Below, piece by piece: positions 12,093-25,629 of a stretch of DNA of 64,000 nt. The DNA comes from Galaxea fascicularis. Taxonomy: Eukaryota; Cnidaria; Anthozoa; Scleractinia; Euphylliidae. Location of the stretch: positions 25,590,725 to 25,654,724 of the forward strand of contig OX419344.1 of the NCBI GenBank assembly GCA_948470475.1, written 5' to 3'. The first letter of the stretch is position 1. Each line of letters starts with the position of its first letter. The notes below the pieces were generated by a model. It saw nothing but the letters and a program-made list of their open reading frames with translations. It ran no database searches and was not told where the DNA came from. A program made the translations under genes and the position numbers.

Positions 12093-14130
12093 TTTCAAGG
12101 GAAGAGTTTCTGCAATGCTGTTCAATATAAGCAAAAGTCACGAAATTCCTTTATAATTCTTTATAAGTGCTTTGAATGACATGCTTAAGTGTGGTAATTA
12201 ATTCGAACTTCTGATATTAAAAAAATATATTAAAGGAAAGGCGTGTAAAACAACCAGAAAACAAATGAAATATATGTTTCGTGATCATGCCGTCGCTTCA
12301 AATGCTAAGCTCAAATTGATAAAATCGTCTGACGTATGCCGGCAAAGCTTCTTATGCTGTGTAAGGGGATCATCAAGACCACGAAACACGCTACAAGATA
12401 AAATAGCGACTGTCCTTGTTATTGTTGATAGCAGCTTTTAACCTGTCTCACGGCCTCCATCATTCCGTAAACTCAAAGTGAATTTAAATACCCAGCAGGC
12501 TTTCTACTTCTGTTATACCGCCGAGCATCAGCACAGCCTTAAGCAGATATAAAAAGAAATTAAAAGAAACCTCCAGACTGTCCGAGTTTTTTCATGTTAA
12601 TGCTCGCAGTCTGTAAAGCGTATTGACTAAGCAGGTGGCTTCATTATTTCATTTATGTCCTGCCTTTTAGGGACAGTAAATAAGGAAATACAGTGGGCAG
12701 TAATTGACGGCTTCAAAGACTTCCCGTCTATCTTTCCTCATTCTCTGGGAAAAAAACAGTGTCAACGTAAGCTGTGGAGGTGACCAGGTGTGAACTGAAT
12801 TCTGTCCAGGAGAAAACAGAACGCATCTGCGAGGTAAACTTTTTACAATTAATAGATTAAGCATGACCGTTTACTGACGGCCAACGGGAAAGGGCAGGCT
12901 CCTGCTCATGATAAAAGCGTGAAAATTCTCTCATTTTAACTTGTCTCTTTCCTTTGAGAAGTTGCTTGATATCTGGAGCTAACAGGACAGAAATGAGCTA
13001 ATATCTAGCAGGGTTCTTACATTTTTGGGAAAATCCTAATTTCACTCCGACGTTTGCCGTTTGGCGTAAACGTCATGCTTAATCTCTCTAACGTAACCCG
13101 GTTTACGTCTAATCAAATACTATTTAGGATTACTATGATTCATTTGAAGGAGGTCGCTTCCATAGTGCAACGTTTAAAACATTTCTGTTGGGAAGATGTT
13201 AGTCACTTGTCATTCATGCAAGATAATTGTAAAGAACAAGTTTAGATCTCTTTTTTTTTTTTATGTTAACGCCGGACTGACTTTCATAAAATGGGAAAGA
13301 GGTTGCGCTTTTTATTTTCGGGGTATAGAAATTCCCAACGCAGCAAACTGTGCAAATGGGTTTTCAGTTCAAAGCCTTAGAACGATCAAGGGAAACAAAA
13401 AAACGTTCTTCTGAGTGTTTTGTTTGAAGCTTTTTCTTGTTTGCCCCTGAAAGAAAATAAGCCTCATTTTTCTTTGTTATCCCGTTGCCTGGTATCATTT
13501 CACTTATTTTAGTGCTCATATTAGCTCGGGTTAGCCTATAACCTTCTATATGATATCCAATATAGTAGTAGGTACTCTGCCGAAGGATCTCTCTTTCTTG
13601 AAGGAAAAACGGCTAGAATTTGTTAATCTTGTGAGAGATTTTTAGATTTGTTTAAGAAAGAGCTGAACTTGTTAATCGTCGATTAAAAAAATAGGTGAGA
13701 ACACTATAAAACTGAACGCAAGGTCAGGTGCGAAAGCACACATATATATCAACGCAAGGTGAACGCAGCTTTTGATACGACTGGCGCGCGTTGTCATGAA
13801 GGTCTTTCAGTTGTCAAGAGTTTGAACTGATAATTGTAAACGTTTTAGGATAGTGCATAAGAGTGGGTCTCATATATGAAACCGAACTTCACCGAAGCCG
13901 ACTGCCCCATGTATTTATATTAAATACTTGCAAGTATGTATGTCTTTGAATAAGCAACTTTTCGAAGAGACAAAATTTAAACTTATTTTCACTACAGGAT
14001 TACTGGCGAACGAAGCTAATTGCCGAATTGTGTGGAGATTCATGTATATGGACAAAACGGCGGATTGCATCATTGCTATTTGGTTTCCTTTGAAACAAAC
14101 ACACTTCGTGTGTTCCTTCTTGTGTACAGT
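12093..14130. other. Intergenic, no gene seen
   Basis: AT-rich, only short scattered frames, no splice-consistent coding blocks and no clear repeat with termini. Confidence 0.6.
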
Positions 14131-14330
14131 TTAAAGGGCCCCAGTCAGCCTCCGCCATTTTCAATGCCATCGAAATTATTGATAATGCATGGTGAAGCGA
14201 AATCTTATTGCTTTATTGTAAGTTGTGTTCCTGAAAGTATGTTTAATTATCTGTTGTAGTTCCACAGTGATTTCCTTTGTTTCGACGTCCTCCTAATAAA
14301 ATATAAAAGCCAAATTCCCGCCTGTAAACC

Positions 14331-14363
<33 letters not shown>
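14131..14363. mobile_element. piggyBac-like MITE with TTAA target duplications
   Basis: A 225-bp element (14135-14359) is flanked by TTAA at 14131-14134 and 14360-14363. Its ends AGGGCCCCAGTCAGCC and GGCTGACTAGGGCCCT are 16-bp inverted repeats with one mismatch. TTAA duplication is the hallmark of piggyBac transposase insertion. The interior has no transposase, so it is a non-autonomous copy. Confidence 0.85.
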
Positions 14364-14365
<2 letters not shown>

Positions 14366-15109
14366 CACATCGTCCGGTGGATTTTGTTTTTTTACTTCGT
14401 ACGTGATAAAACAAAACCGCGCGACTACGAAGGACTTTGTGAAAGCCTAACCCACCAGATGAACTTCGTCCATCTTGTTTGCATTTCCCAACGTAAATAC
14501 ACTTATTGAGAGAATATTTCTCAGTCAACATGGCTTTCATATTAAAACAACCGCCAACCGAAGCCTTTTATCGGCTACTAAAGGAAGAAGTAAAAACCTT
14601 CCCTTCTTCTGAGTGAATACGATTCGGTTCAGGTAGTGCTATCCTTTCGTCAGCGGCGATTAAGCGGGTTTTCGTCGAAGTCATATAACAGGAAATGGTC
14701 ACTACGTTTTTTCAATAGTCAATACTTTCTCACAATAATATTAGTGCAAAATAACTCTTTTGGAAAAGGGCGTGTTGAAATCTCAGTTAGTCGAAACCAT
14801 TGATTTCGTAGTAACGTTTGTATTGACCAACCTTGCTTATCGCCGAAAAGGCTGCTCAGAGATCGGATGAAAATTTCCGCTACAGAACAGGATCATTCGT
14901 TTTACTCACAACTTTAAAGTCTCACTCAAGTAACATTTTTTTTTCTTTCTGTAGAACTCGACAGCAGTCTTAAGCAAAACCTTGTTGGCTCTTTTATGAG
15001 GGATGTTAAAAGTAACAACTGCCTTTACGGTCTTTGAGGCCCAGTTTCGCTGTCCTGACTGGGCTCCCCTGAAACAAAACGAAAGCCACCGTGAGCAGTA
15101 CCATCCAGT

Positions 15110-15265
15110 GATCATTGTACATTCATAAGGCTCTACAAGATGGTTTTGATTGTTGAGTCTGGAGCCGGATAAAATCCTCGTCTTTAGACTGATTAGTACT
15201 CTTCTGTGGTCCTGTTTATTACGTTGTGCAGGGTGGCTTCAACTTTTGAGTCTGTTTAAAAGGTC
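15110..15265. repeat. Diverged tandem-type interspersed repeat
   Basis: About one and a half units of a roughly 110-bp repeat. The phrases CTACAAGATGGTTTTGA-TTGAGTCTG and GTGCAGGGTGGCTTCAACTTTTGAGTCTG mark two successive units. A related, more diverged copy lies at 20340-20590. I recall similar GAGTCTG...ACCATTCAAATGAAAGCT repeats as common in stony-coral DNA; that is memory, not a search. Confidence 0.55.
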
Positions 15266-15269
15266 CTAA

Positions 15270-18200
15270 ACTTGCAAAATTCAAATGAAAACCGTACTGA
15301 GCGTTGCTTTCTTCTTTTTGGAATTGGCAGTAAGTGGCACTTAAAGCTTTTGGGGCCGACTTTCCTGTGGCGGTGTTAATTGTGGTGTACTGAAAGGTTG
15401 TTTTATCCATTGGATTGTGATGACATATCAAGGCTTAACCATTTTGCTGGCAGTCTTCCAGCTGCTCTTTCGTGTGTTACCATTTGTTTTCAGTTCTATT
15501 GAATGCAAAAAAGGTCATTTTATTTAAATTTCGCACCTTTAGCCGAATACGGAAGTGATCACCTCAAACAGGATAAAAAGCACGAGCCTGTTAAAACCGT
15601 CTAACAACAAAATGATCTCCGGTTTTCCTCGTCTAGAGTAAAAAAAATTCAAATTCACTTTCGCAAGTCCAGTATAGCCAAACATGAATTTTTCTTGTTG
15701 TTTTGATGAGACTTTCTCAAAATAACCTCTACGCTCTGACGCTAAAGGAGAACTTCCTAATTGCACTGAGACGGACAAACCGTCTCGTAAATGAATCGTA
15801 TGTTTCAAGAGAATCAAACAATGCAACTGCTTAAAAAACAGCAACCGAGCGCATAATTTGAAATTTTCTTGTCATTAGCAGGAAAAAGAAGTAACACAAG
15901 TAATGGCTGGTGAAATTGTAGTAGTTCAGTTTCAGCCCCCGAATGTGGGCTCGGACCAAGCCATTACAACTTCAAAATCGAATGACAATTTTAAAGTGCA
16001 GTTATTAGCAGAAAGCTATAAAACGTTCTTACAGTTACCGCCATGATGATTACTGTGTCATACGTTATAACTTTAATTTTGCCGGCTATTCAAGACTGCG
16101 CAATCAGTTTTTCTCGATCATTTACATTTTAATTGTGTCATTAGTTTCATGTTTTCTATTTAACGAAAAGAAAAAAGACTCGATTCTTAATGATATTATA
16201 CTAATGAATGCGAATTATATGCCCTTGCAATCAACTTTGGTAGAAATATTGTTGGAAAATTCCAAGGATTAAAGAGTTCACCAGGAACTGCTCCTTAGAG
16301 GGCTCAAGCTATCTTGTGCAGCTCAATAAACTGCACCATTGATGCAACCTGGAACGTTCTCCTTAGTGCTTTGCATTCGAATGATCCCCCTTTAGGGTTT
16401 CATGTTAGACGCGCTCCTTGTATCTGTCATACCACTGACAAAGGGAAAAGATCAGTAGTGCAGCCAGTTTCATTTGAAACAGACTCGAACGTTAACTGCG
16501 GCGGTTCGACTCTTAATATTTAAAGGTGTACTCGAAAAACAACATAAAATTAGCGCAGGAGCTTTTGAAGAATCATTTCTTGTAATTAGGAAGGTGAATG
16601 AGCCCTACGATAACAACTTTGTGATTACGCTTTTTCGGCTGATTACTGAACAGCAATGAGTGTAAGAATGAGTACAATAAATTTCTTTCTATATGCGAGG
16701 TTCACTTCTCATCTTCGTGTAGTCGTTGCGTTATCGGAATATCCCAACCATGGGTTATTATAATTGGCTTTCGACTTTGAATATATACATGTATTTGCGT
16801 TTATCTCCTCAGCGGCAAGAAATAACTTAAGCCATTTTTCATGACTTACGTCAGTGTTATTAGAATACTCGATAATCCTTTATTAACGGCGAATGATAGG
16901 TTTTCTTAATTAATAATTGCTGTGTAAAAATGCCCGTAAGGGTTTTGAATATTCTGAACTAGAAAAGACGGAACTTGAGTTGTTAATGCGTTGGTTTCTT
17001 TTCAGATTTCTTCTACACTTCTTTCCTGAGTCTGAGAACATCAAAAATCGACGGCGACATTTTAAAAGGGAGCTGTTAACCTTCTTAAAATCAAATTGGT
17101 GAGTGATAAATGTCCAATGTAAATTATGTGAGAGAAACTAAGTGATATAAACTTCACTGCGCCTGATATGTATTCGCCGTTGGACCGAACCAGCTGGTCA
17201 ATGCAAGATATCGTGCAGAATGACTTGTGCCTTCCCATTAAAGCTTTTCCGGTTTCTTTTTCTTTTCTTCTCTCTTCAAAGATAGTGCCCCATTATGATC
17301 TCTTAACCCGGGTATTCATAGTTTAAGTGTATTAACGCCAAGAAACAGAATTTTGTCAAGCAGCAGATTTAATTCGTACTACGATCACCAAACATGACGT
17401 TTTAACCTAAGAGGAGTAGCGATTGATTTATCGCATATATACAACACAACGGTTTATTCCAAACTAATGACTTTCTATTGTTTTTACAGTTGGTTTCAAT
17501 GTTGAGCTTTCTTAGAAGTTTTCATTAATTAAAACCTGTTAAATAGATCGGTTTACTAAAAACACACGATGACCGGCTTTTGTGAATCCAAGAGTCTGTC
17601 CAAAGAAATGAACGAATGTTTTTTGACGGCGGCAAAAATGAAGACGTAATCCGATTTATGTTAACACTGCAGCGGTACGATCAAACTTGAAAACATACGC
17701 TGCTTTTCCCCCGGCCTCTACTAGAAAGAAGAGATAGAATTAATAAAAAAGAAAGGCAAAAAAAAGAAAGAAAACACCCGACTGACTAGCCAATTTAAAC
17801 TTAGTTTTTTTCTTGAGTATTTTCTAGGAGAAATGTTTTACGCTTTTATTCGGCCTTTGAAGAGTGTGATTTAATGGGGCCTTGTCCACAGGACATTTTT
17901 ACATTTCTTTTAATAAAAATTTTCACTCGATGTGTGTTATTCGTAATAAACCTTTATTGGAAATAATTGACGTTATGAGTTGTGTACACAAGTGTGCTAA
18001 AATCCTTGAACTGACTTCGGAACAGAAACGTTTTAAAGGCGTGAAAACCTAGTGCATATAAAAGAAAAATAATTTTGTGAATATTCAATTAGAGTCCTGT
18101 CAGCTATCCCACAAGTTGTTTACTAAGCATATTTGACGCAAACACTCAAGAAGCAACGTCTTGTTGAGCAATTTTGAAGAAGTATTTTAGTAAGGGTGAA

Positions 18201-20335
18201 GAATTGTTCAATTCTGGTCTGAAACTGTTAAAATTTCTATATATCCTTTAACTGCCTTAACTTTCGGTTATATGTATAGATAGAATACCTTTATTATTTG
18301 ACGTCAAATTATTCTAAATGATAAAAGGCTTGACTAATATTTCCCCTACAGTGAATTTTTTGTAAAACGAAGACCTCCTGCTGATCTTCGGTTCCTGCCT
18401 CAACTAAATTAGTTTGCTTGCACTCGCGTTTATTATCATTATCTTCGTTAAAGATTTTCTTTGTTGAAATCCACAAGACTCATAAGTCGTCTTCAAAACG
18501 TTGATTAAAATAATTCATTTGTGGCATGTTCTTTGCGCGTTTGTATTTACACACCTAATTTTTACCGATGATTTGAAATGACAGTTTTCCGTGTCTATTT
18601 GCACGGACATTTTCTAATGCTTTACCTTAAAATTAACGAAGCCAAGCAATTAATTCATGTCATATTCACGTTTTTCCTCGCTAACAGTTTGTCGTTAATG
18701 ACAGAATAGTGATGATTACTTCTCATTTGCTCTTCCTCGCTCGTGAAATTGTCGCCTGCTGTTAGTGTTTTTGCGAGTACTTTCTTCTCTTGATAATCAA
18801 AGTCACATTTATTGAAGTTCTATTCTAATCAACCGGATACGAGAGTTAAAATCCATTGTTTTTTAAAAACCTCGCAGTTTATTGGCTGAAAAGTCTAATA
18901 ATCGCACATGCGTGCAAACATTGCTTATAGCATTCTGCTCAGCTTTTCCGCTTTCACAGGGAACATTACATCGTCTGCACTGTGAAGCGATTTGCTAACT
19001 CTAACAGTAGATTTTCTGTTGAGAGAATTCTTGAAACAAGGGCCGTAAGCACCTGTTCATTAGATATACCCCCAAGCAAAGGAGTGATCGTTTTCTCGTT
19101 TGCACAGACGTCCAAGTGGCTACTGCTTGAGAGGTAGGGGGTTTCATGATCAATGGAAAAATATTAATTTTCCAAAGTGTAGTTTTGCCAAGAATCGTAT
19201 AACATAAGAGGAATAAATCGGAATGCAAATGAAAACGCGACAATGAAACAATTTTGAAGGTTTGCCATAGAAAACGTTTGACTTATACCTCACTCATAGT
19301 TAAGTATGAAGAGGCTGAGTGATGTTTGAGTAATTTTTGTTGACGATTGCTATTGCAAAGGCATAAAATTGCACAAACTGTCTGTTGACATCGCAAAGTT
19401 TTAATTTATTAGTAATTCAATCTTCCTCTGCGCCGTAAACTGACACTCACCCGATGACAGGTACTGTATATTAAACGCCAAACGAGAAAACGTTGTTGCA
19501 AAAAGTTCTATCACTTTTTTTCCCTGTTTTCTGATATTATCATGTGCACTGAATAGCTCTGATGGTTTCTATTGATTTTATCCGTTAAGCTGGTAACGGT
19601 AAAACTTGAAAGCTATATTGAAATAGAGCGTTTTGAAGCAGCCCATAAATGATATTAAGAACCATTTTGTATTGAGCAAGACATTTCATTTCAGAGGAAA
19701 TCCACACAGGTGTTTTGCAAACAAATATGGCCATTTTCTTTATTCATTTTGGACTAGCAAAATCATTATGTAAAATTAAGATTTAAAAAAATTGAATGTC
19801 TTTCTGTAAATTACGGTAAACGGGAAAATTAATTAAAATTATATGCGCCCTTACAAAAGGTGTTTGTGTATGGAGAGATAAAATTTCTGCTAAGAAGTTA
19901 ATTCACCTTAGAGAGTGGAAGTCATCATGTATAAATTGTACCTTCTCCGTTTGCAAATCCACGTCTTCGCTTCGGCCTTTAACTATTTTCGCCGCACTTA
20001 TATCTCGTACCAGCAGCTGTTAAACGTCTAGTGATATATATACAGGGAATGAGCTGCTTATATCTCGGGGATTGTATTGAAAATGGTAATCAGTTCAGTC
20101 AGGTTCAGTAATGGTTCTGCAAATGGTCTATCCTATTACTAAGAATATTACCCCGTTCATTGACTCTAAATTCTTGCAGCCTTCACCTGTCCGTTTTTGT
20201 CAAACCCTAGCCGGCAATATCTCGTTGCTTTTAACTTTACGAAGTTTGTGGATGGACAATGCCTGTGAATTTGTTTGGCAAATAAAAACTACTATGGCGC
20301 AAGTCACTCCGCACAGGGTAGTACTAATTTTCAAT
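15270..20335. other. Intergenic, no gene seen
   Basis: About 5 kb of AT-rich DNA. The open frames are short, lack protein-like composition and have no neighbouring exons. No element with recognisable ends was found. Confidence 0.6.
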
Positions 20336-20339
20336 CTCT

Positions 20340-20590
20340 AATGTGACCATTCAGATGAAAGCTGTTGAGTGGTGTGATTTCTTGCGGTGGTATTGAGTAT
20401 GCTGCAAACGGTTGATACAAGTTTTGAGTCCGCGGACTATTCAAATGAGAGCTATTGCATGGCTAATAGCTTCCTGTGACACTGGTTATGACGTTGTAAA
20501 ACTGCTGGATACAATTTTTCAAAGCCTGCATACCACCCAAGAGTATGATCGTTTTAGTCTGACCTGGCAACCAAATGGCAGCTATTGAGC
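20340..20590. repeat. Diverged copy of the 15.1-kb repeat family
   Basis: Contains GTGACCATTCAGATGAAAGC, then AGTTTTGAGTC, then ACTATTCAAATGAGAGCTATTG, then a third partial unit near 20575 (CAAATGGCAGCTATTGAG). This is the same ordered motif set as the 15110-15265 copy, arranged as about 2.3 degenerate tandem units. Confidence 0.55.
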
Positions 20591-21960
20591 AAGACTCTTA
20601 TGGAACTATTTCTTGTCATCCTGCAAAATTAATAATAAAAAAAAAAACGTTTGTTTTTTCTTTGGTTAGTTAAATTTCATCAGTCGCGAACTAAAGTGTT
20701 GTCATAAATTCTGACTAATTTGCATTTCTATAACACTAATGTGTTTGCTCTGATAAAAAAGGAAAATTAAGAGTTCAGTTTATCGCTATTGTGCTTTCAA
20801 TATTTCCGTTCTCCGGGAAATGTTATCTCCATTGTTAGCTTGAGTTCATTAATCACGACCAAACTTTTCGTAAGTAATAGACCACGAAACATAGAGCGGT
20901 CGATTTCCTCTATGTGTGTTATAAAAACACGCAGCCCGTTTAAGGATAGGAGAAAAAAAACAATAGAAATAGAAAAAAATTAAAAAGAAGACGATGAAAA
21001 AAGAAAGAAACGTGTCACAGAAAAATCGTCAGATTAGTGGATTACGTGATTGCAAACAACACAACGCTGAGATTTTACTAAAAGTTCAACAATGTGTAAC
21101 CGGTGTAATTATTCGCTCAAAATTAAGGAAGAGTATTTTTTAATAGGGCCGGGTAAACTGACTCTGTAACGAGAAGTTAAAGATGCGTCTTTCTTGAACT
21201 TCAGTTTTCTGAATTTCCTACGCATGCCAGGTGTGTTTGTTTTTTCATTCTGATTTCAGAGTTATCTTGGAAAATGGAATTAATAGATTTTTCCATTAAT
21301 TACACTGAACTAAGTCGCGTCCTATGATCGCTAGTTTATTCAGAGCTTTTCGTGGACACAAAGAGTTATCGTGCGAAAGTGTTGTGTTCTTTAGAGTTAT
21401 CTTGTCATCATGCACGATTTCAGTCCTTACTGATATATACTAAGATTTGAAGTCCGTAATTAATTGCCTCAACACATACGTTGTAGCCAATATTGTTCAC
21501 TCCGCCAATTGACAGTCGAATGGAAACGAAATCGCTTTTTTATGGTTGGCAATAGGAATATTGAGGCGATCGAGTTTTACAGCACGTTTCCTTTAGGATG
21601 AGTAGTACCTTGGTTGCATCATTTCTTAATCTGATTGGTTCACCATGTTACTTGCTTTCATTCTGATTGCCAACATATGACGACTCTAAACGCAAGACCT
21701 TTAGTTGTCTAAATTATGGTCGCCTCGCTACCATTATTAGAAATCATTAGAAATATCTATTTGGTACCTTAGTACTATAAAATATGCATCTTTTAATTAC
21801 GCTTCTCATGGAATAATTTTTGCTTCTAAGTGATCGTAAAGGTAAAGAAAATCAAACTACTCTTTATAACTTTGTTTGACAACGGAATCTATTATCACTG
21901 CTTTTCTAAAAGCTTTGTAATTTAATGTAATGTAATGTAAAACTACTCTATTAAGACTCA
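20591..21960. other. Intergenic, no gene seen
   Basis: AT-rich with poly-A stretches around 20636-20650 and 20950-21010. No coding evidence. Confidence 0.55.
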
Positions 21961-22235
21961 TTACAACTTTAACACGATTGCCATGTGGAAATCCGATATG
22001 TCAGACACCTTCTTCATACCCCGTTCAAACTGCCCAATGGAGCCAGCGGTTTTTAAATCCTGGGGCAAGTTATTCCACAAACAAGCCCTGCTATAACATT
22101 GATTAGTCTTTGGCTTAGGCTGCGAAAGTTTCCCTTCAAGATTTCTTAAGTTATAATCAGTAACATGGCTTTGAGTAAAAAGACATTGAAGATATTCTAG
22201 GGCAAGTTCATTCTTTGTTTTATACATAAGTAGAG
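21961..22235 (-). pseudogene. LINE reverse-transcriptase C-terminal fragment (CR1/L2-like)
   Basis: An 88-codon frame resembling the post-RT tail of CR1/L2-type LINE ORF2: a leading K-T-x-N-x-L-A-x-E-Y-L motif, then Y-N-L-R, and C-L-W-N-N-L-P followed by a FERG/FKR-type helix. Only the tail is present and the upstream RT palm and fingers are missing, as expected of a 5'-truncated, dead insertion. It abuts an oppositely oriented LINE fragment starting at about 22247. Confidence 0.7.
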
Positions 22236-22246
22236 CTTTCTAGATG

Positions 22247-22665
22247 CTTCCTAAGTTAGATTATTGCGATTTCGTTTGGAACAACTTATCTTCTTCTAGA
22301 TACTGTACTTTAGAACGGCTTCAAACGAGGAGCATTTTTCGCTGCTGGAATTGTTTTGAAGGAGAGTATCCTTAGTCACTATCCATTGCTATGTCAATTG
22401 AGTTGAATGTCCTTTAAGTCGCATTGTACTACAGTGCATAACTTGTGTTCACGACAATGCTCCAAATCTGTTTAGGGAATATTTTATCAGTCTTCCCATT
22501 CTTATTAGGCGTAATGGTCAAGATCTGTTAAGTTTGCACTGAATCTGCTGTTTTTATTCTGAAGCCCAAGCTTTAAATAATTTGTCATCGTATTGGACAG
22601 AAGTTCAATCATTATTGGTTTTCAAAACGAAGCTTAAGGGTTTATTCCTATAGATTTTTAAATAG
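22247..22665 (+). pseudogene. Second LINE RT C-terminal fragment, opposite strand, frameshifted
   Basis: The translation begins with an LDYCDFVWNNLSS-type motif and L-E-R-L-Q-T-R-S, the usual LDYC-x-x-VW...L...QN region after the RT fingers. After at least one frame change and stops it continues through H-D-N-A-P-N-L-F and ends near FKTKLKGLFL. Several in-frame stops show an old, inactive copy. Its 5' edge faces the 5' edge of the - strand fragment. Confidence 0.65.
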
Positions 22666-22669
22666 TTAC

Positions 22670-25615
22670 CTGATTATTGATTCACAATTCTGGTTTTGTA
22701 GTTTTCGTAACTTATCACTTAAATAGTTTTGTAAGTTTGTTGTCTCTAGAGGAATGACGATCTATTTGATTTGTTCCAACTTTCCTTGCAAGTAGACGTT
22801 CACACGAAAGAAACTGAACATAACTTTTTCATTAAGAAACGCCGGTTTTAGCGTTTTTTCAGAACAGGTCTCGTGCAGGTTCGTTAGGGAGGTCTGTAAA
22901 CACTAACGGAAACACGGTAAGGGGATAGTCTTGAAAAATGTTGATTGCTTGAAAATTAAATTGTTTGGATGAGACATTTATATTTGGTTGATTCAGCTAT
23001 AGCTTTTAGTCAAGGTTTAATAGAGCCAATGAAATGGAGCTGTTTTGAACACTACCACCCACATTAACACTTTTTTCATGTAGAGCCAATATGACAATCG
23101 TTTTCCCTGTCAAGCCACTTTACAAAATGTTGGCGATATCTTTACTTTACCGTTAAATATTGTTAAAAATTAATGAGAAAAAATATATATTTGATATACG
23201 ATAAGACAAATATGCCAATGCTAGCTTATGAGTGTTGCCAGTTGATTTATAGTCCACCACATGAGCATAGTCATATCTACCTCAAACCAAATATGAGAAA
23301 AATTTGGTTACCTATGCGTACTCCCAATTACAATTCAATGGAAGATGGGATTTGGAGATTAGAATGGACACGTGAAATAAATATTTCTCAGCAATGTTCG
23401 TGCGTCTTCAGTTTAAAGTGAAATACGTTCTTTCCCTATTCGGACATTGATTTTTTTGGGGGAGACTTAATGAGCAAGCAATGGTATTGTTGATTAGAAA
23501 TGAATCTACTGTTTTGTTTTCGTGACTTGTAACTAGAAAAAGTAGGCCGTTATTTAATCATCGATATCTCTGATTCGTCCATGTGTTTAATTGCACTTCA
23601 AGTTTGTGTGAAGCATCGGAAACACGAAAACAAAGGCCAAGGAACGTTTAGTTCGTGCTAGAAAAACACAGAGATCACAGATTGTCGCCTTGGGTTTTCG
23701 TTCTGGCTTCGTTTTGTGGGCGGAACGAATCAAAAAGTACAGTTTAAGGCCAAACTAAAGAGCGAATCAGGTAGGTATGTTCTTCGAAATCAGACGATCC
23801 TATTTTGTCACTGTCATTTGATTCATTAGAGATTTATTAGGGAATATATATTTTCTCTAGTTGATTCCAGTACTTTCTCAGAGTGACGGTTACTCTGAGA
23901 ATCTGATGCTTCAACAACACAGCACTCCACTACACGCGCAGAGTACTGTGTTAATATATCTAGAAGGAGAAATTGGTTTCCTGTAATCACCTTGAACTTT
24001 ACAAGATGTTGACTATAAAACTGAGTGACAAGGAGGTATTCCTGGAGGCTTGATGTTGCATAATATTCAATGTGTACAGTTGTGAAAATATAACCAGCTG
24101 GAGAGAAAATCTGAATCAGTACGAGTCCGGCACTACCTTACCGCGGGAAGAATGTATCACATTCCAAATTGGTTTGTAGGCCAAAACCATTGGAAATATC
24201 ACCTTTATTTGCTAGAAAAATATATTAAAGATCGATGTCCAAACTGTACTCATTGATAATCTTACATAGCTGTTTATTTGACATGTTTATTTGATATGAC
24301 TGGGGAAGCATTCAGTTTGCGTGTAGCAAAGTTCATTGGCAAGCAGTTTCTCTGGCGTTCTTTACCATTTAATATTTAAAAGAATGAAATGTTTTTTTCA
24401 GTCATTGCTTGTATGGACTCTGACATTTTTTAATTTTCGTTTTTGATGTCTGTTACAACTGAGTAGGAAGGTTAGGATTGAATAGTTTATTTTAATGCAA
24501 GATGTTTCGTTTTCTTGGCGGAAATTAAAGAGCGCTTTTAAAAGAAACTCACTCCAACTTTTATTATTAAATTCAAGTCCCTCATTGTTTCCCATTAATA
24601 GCTTTCTGTGAATACTGATCCGCTATCTCTGATAATTTATTATATTCATGCTGCACCCATGATATGTGCGAGCCATCCTCCGATATCGTGCGGGCAGAGT
24701 AGCTCACTATCAGTTAATATCGTACCAATAGAGTAGCTTACTATCAGTCAATATCGTACCAGTGGAGTAGTTGCGCAAAGGGGATGGGTGCAAGATAAAA
24801 TGAATCTCCTTATAATTATAGCAGAAACCTTTCTTTGGTAGGATAATAACATCGCCCGCTTGTTTGTTCGGCAAACCATTGTTCACTCTCACTGAGTCAT
24901 ATATGAACCTACGTGAGACTTCACGTTGTGAAGTAATTGTCTATTGCTCCGAAACATGTATCCCAGGATATAGAATCAGTTCCACCTGTAGTCAGTTATG
25001 TTTTGGTCGGATGGGTTTCATATTTGCGTTCTTGATTGATTGGTTGGCTAACGCAGGAAGGTTGTAGACCGTCAATTTGAAAAGATTAGATTCAAGTTGA
25101 GACGCAATCATTCTTGTTATTTTCATTTTTTTTTTAATGCATCAACAAACAAGTGCATTAGAGGTAAAAACACTGGAACACTCGAGTATGATCTAAACTA
25201 AAGGAGCAGCATTAGACTGACATTTTGATGTGACCAAAGTTCAAATTCTTTCACATATTTAGTTTTAGGGTGAGGAATCCCATTTAACTTAACTGAAGTG
25301 TTGTCAGCACAAGATTATGAATTATCCGTCCCAGTTAAAATCCTGTTATTGGTAATTTACATACTGTAAACCATGCATAACACAAAGTAGTGTAAAAAGC
25401 AATGTGACTACAAAGTACAAAATTTGCAGCTCAGCTTGAGAACAAAGTTTTGTTATTCTTTTATAGAAATGATGAACGAGCAAGCTACAGGGGTGCTTGT
25501 TTGTCATTTCCTGCTGGTTGGGTGCTGATTTTTTCTAAAGTAACCCGTGGCCTTCTCTTCTTTACATCAGAATTGACGACTTTTTGAGGGAAACTGAACA
25601 AACTGCTTTTCTTAG
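22670..25615. other. Intergenic, no gene seen
   Basis: AT-rich DNA upstream of the second GPCR. A 34-bp tandem repeat lies at 24683-24770. Otherwise there are only short frames without support. Confidence 0.55.
24683..24770. repeat. 34-bp tandem repeat, about 2.5 copies
   Basis: The unit AGAGTAGCTCACTATCAG plus TTAATATCGTACCAAT recurs at 24696 and 24730, with a third start (GGAGTAG) at 24764. The partial ATATCGTGCGGGC at 24683 is the end of a further unit. Period 34. Confidence 0.85.
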
Positions 25616-25629
25616 TTCTGCTGACGGGT

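Noticed and set aside
21961..22665. Twin-primed inversion of a single LINE copy
   Set aside because: Both fragments extend to the C-terminal FK...L tail, so they overlap in the consensus and cannot be two parts of one copy.
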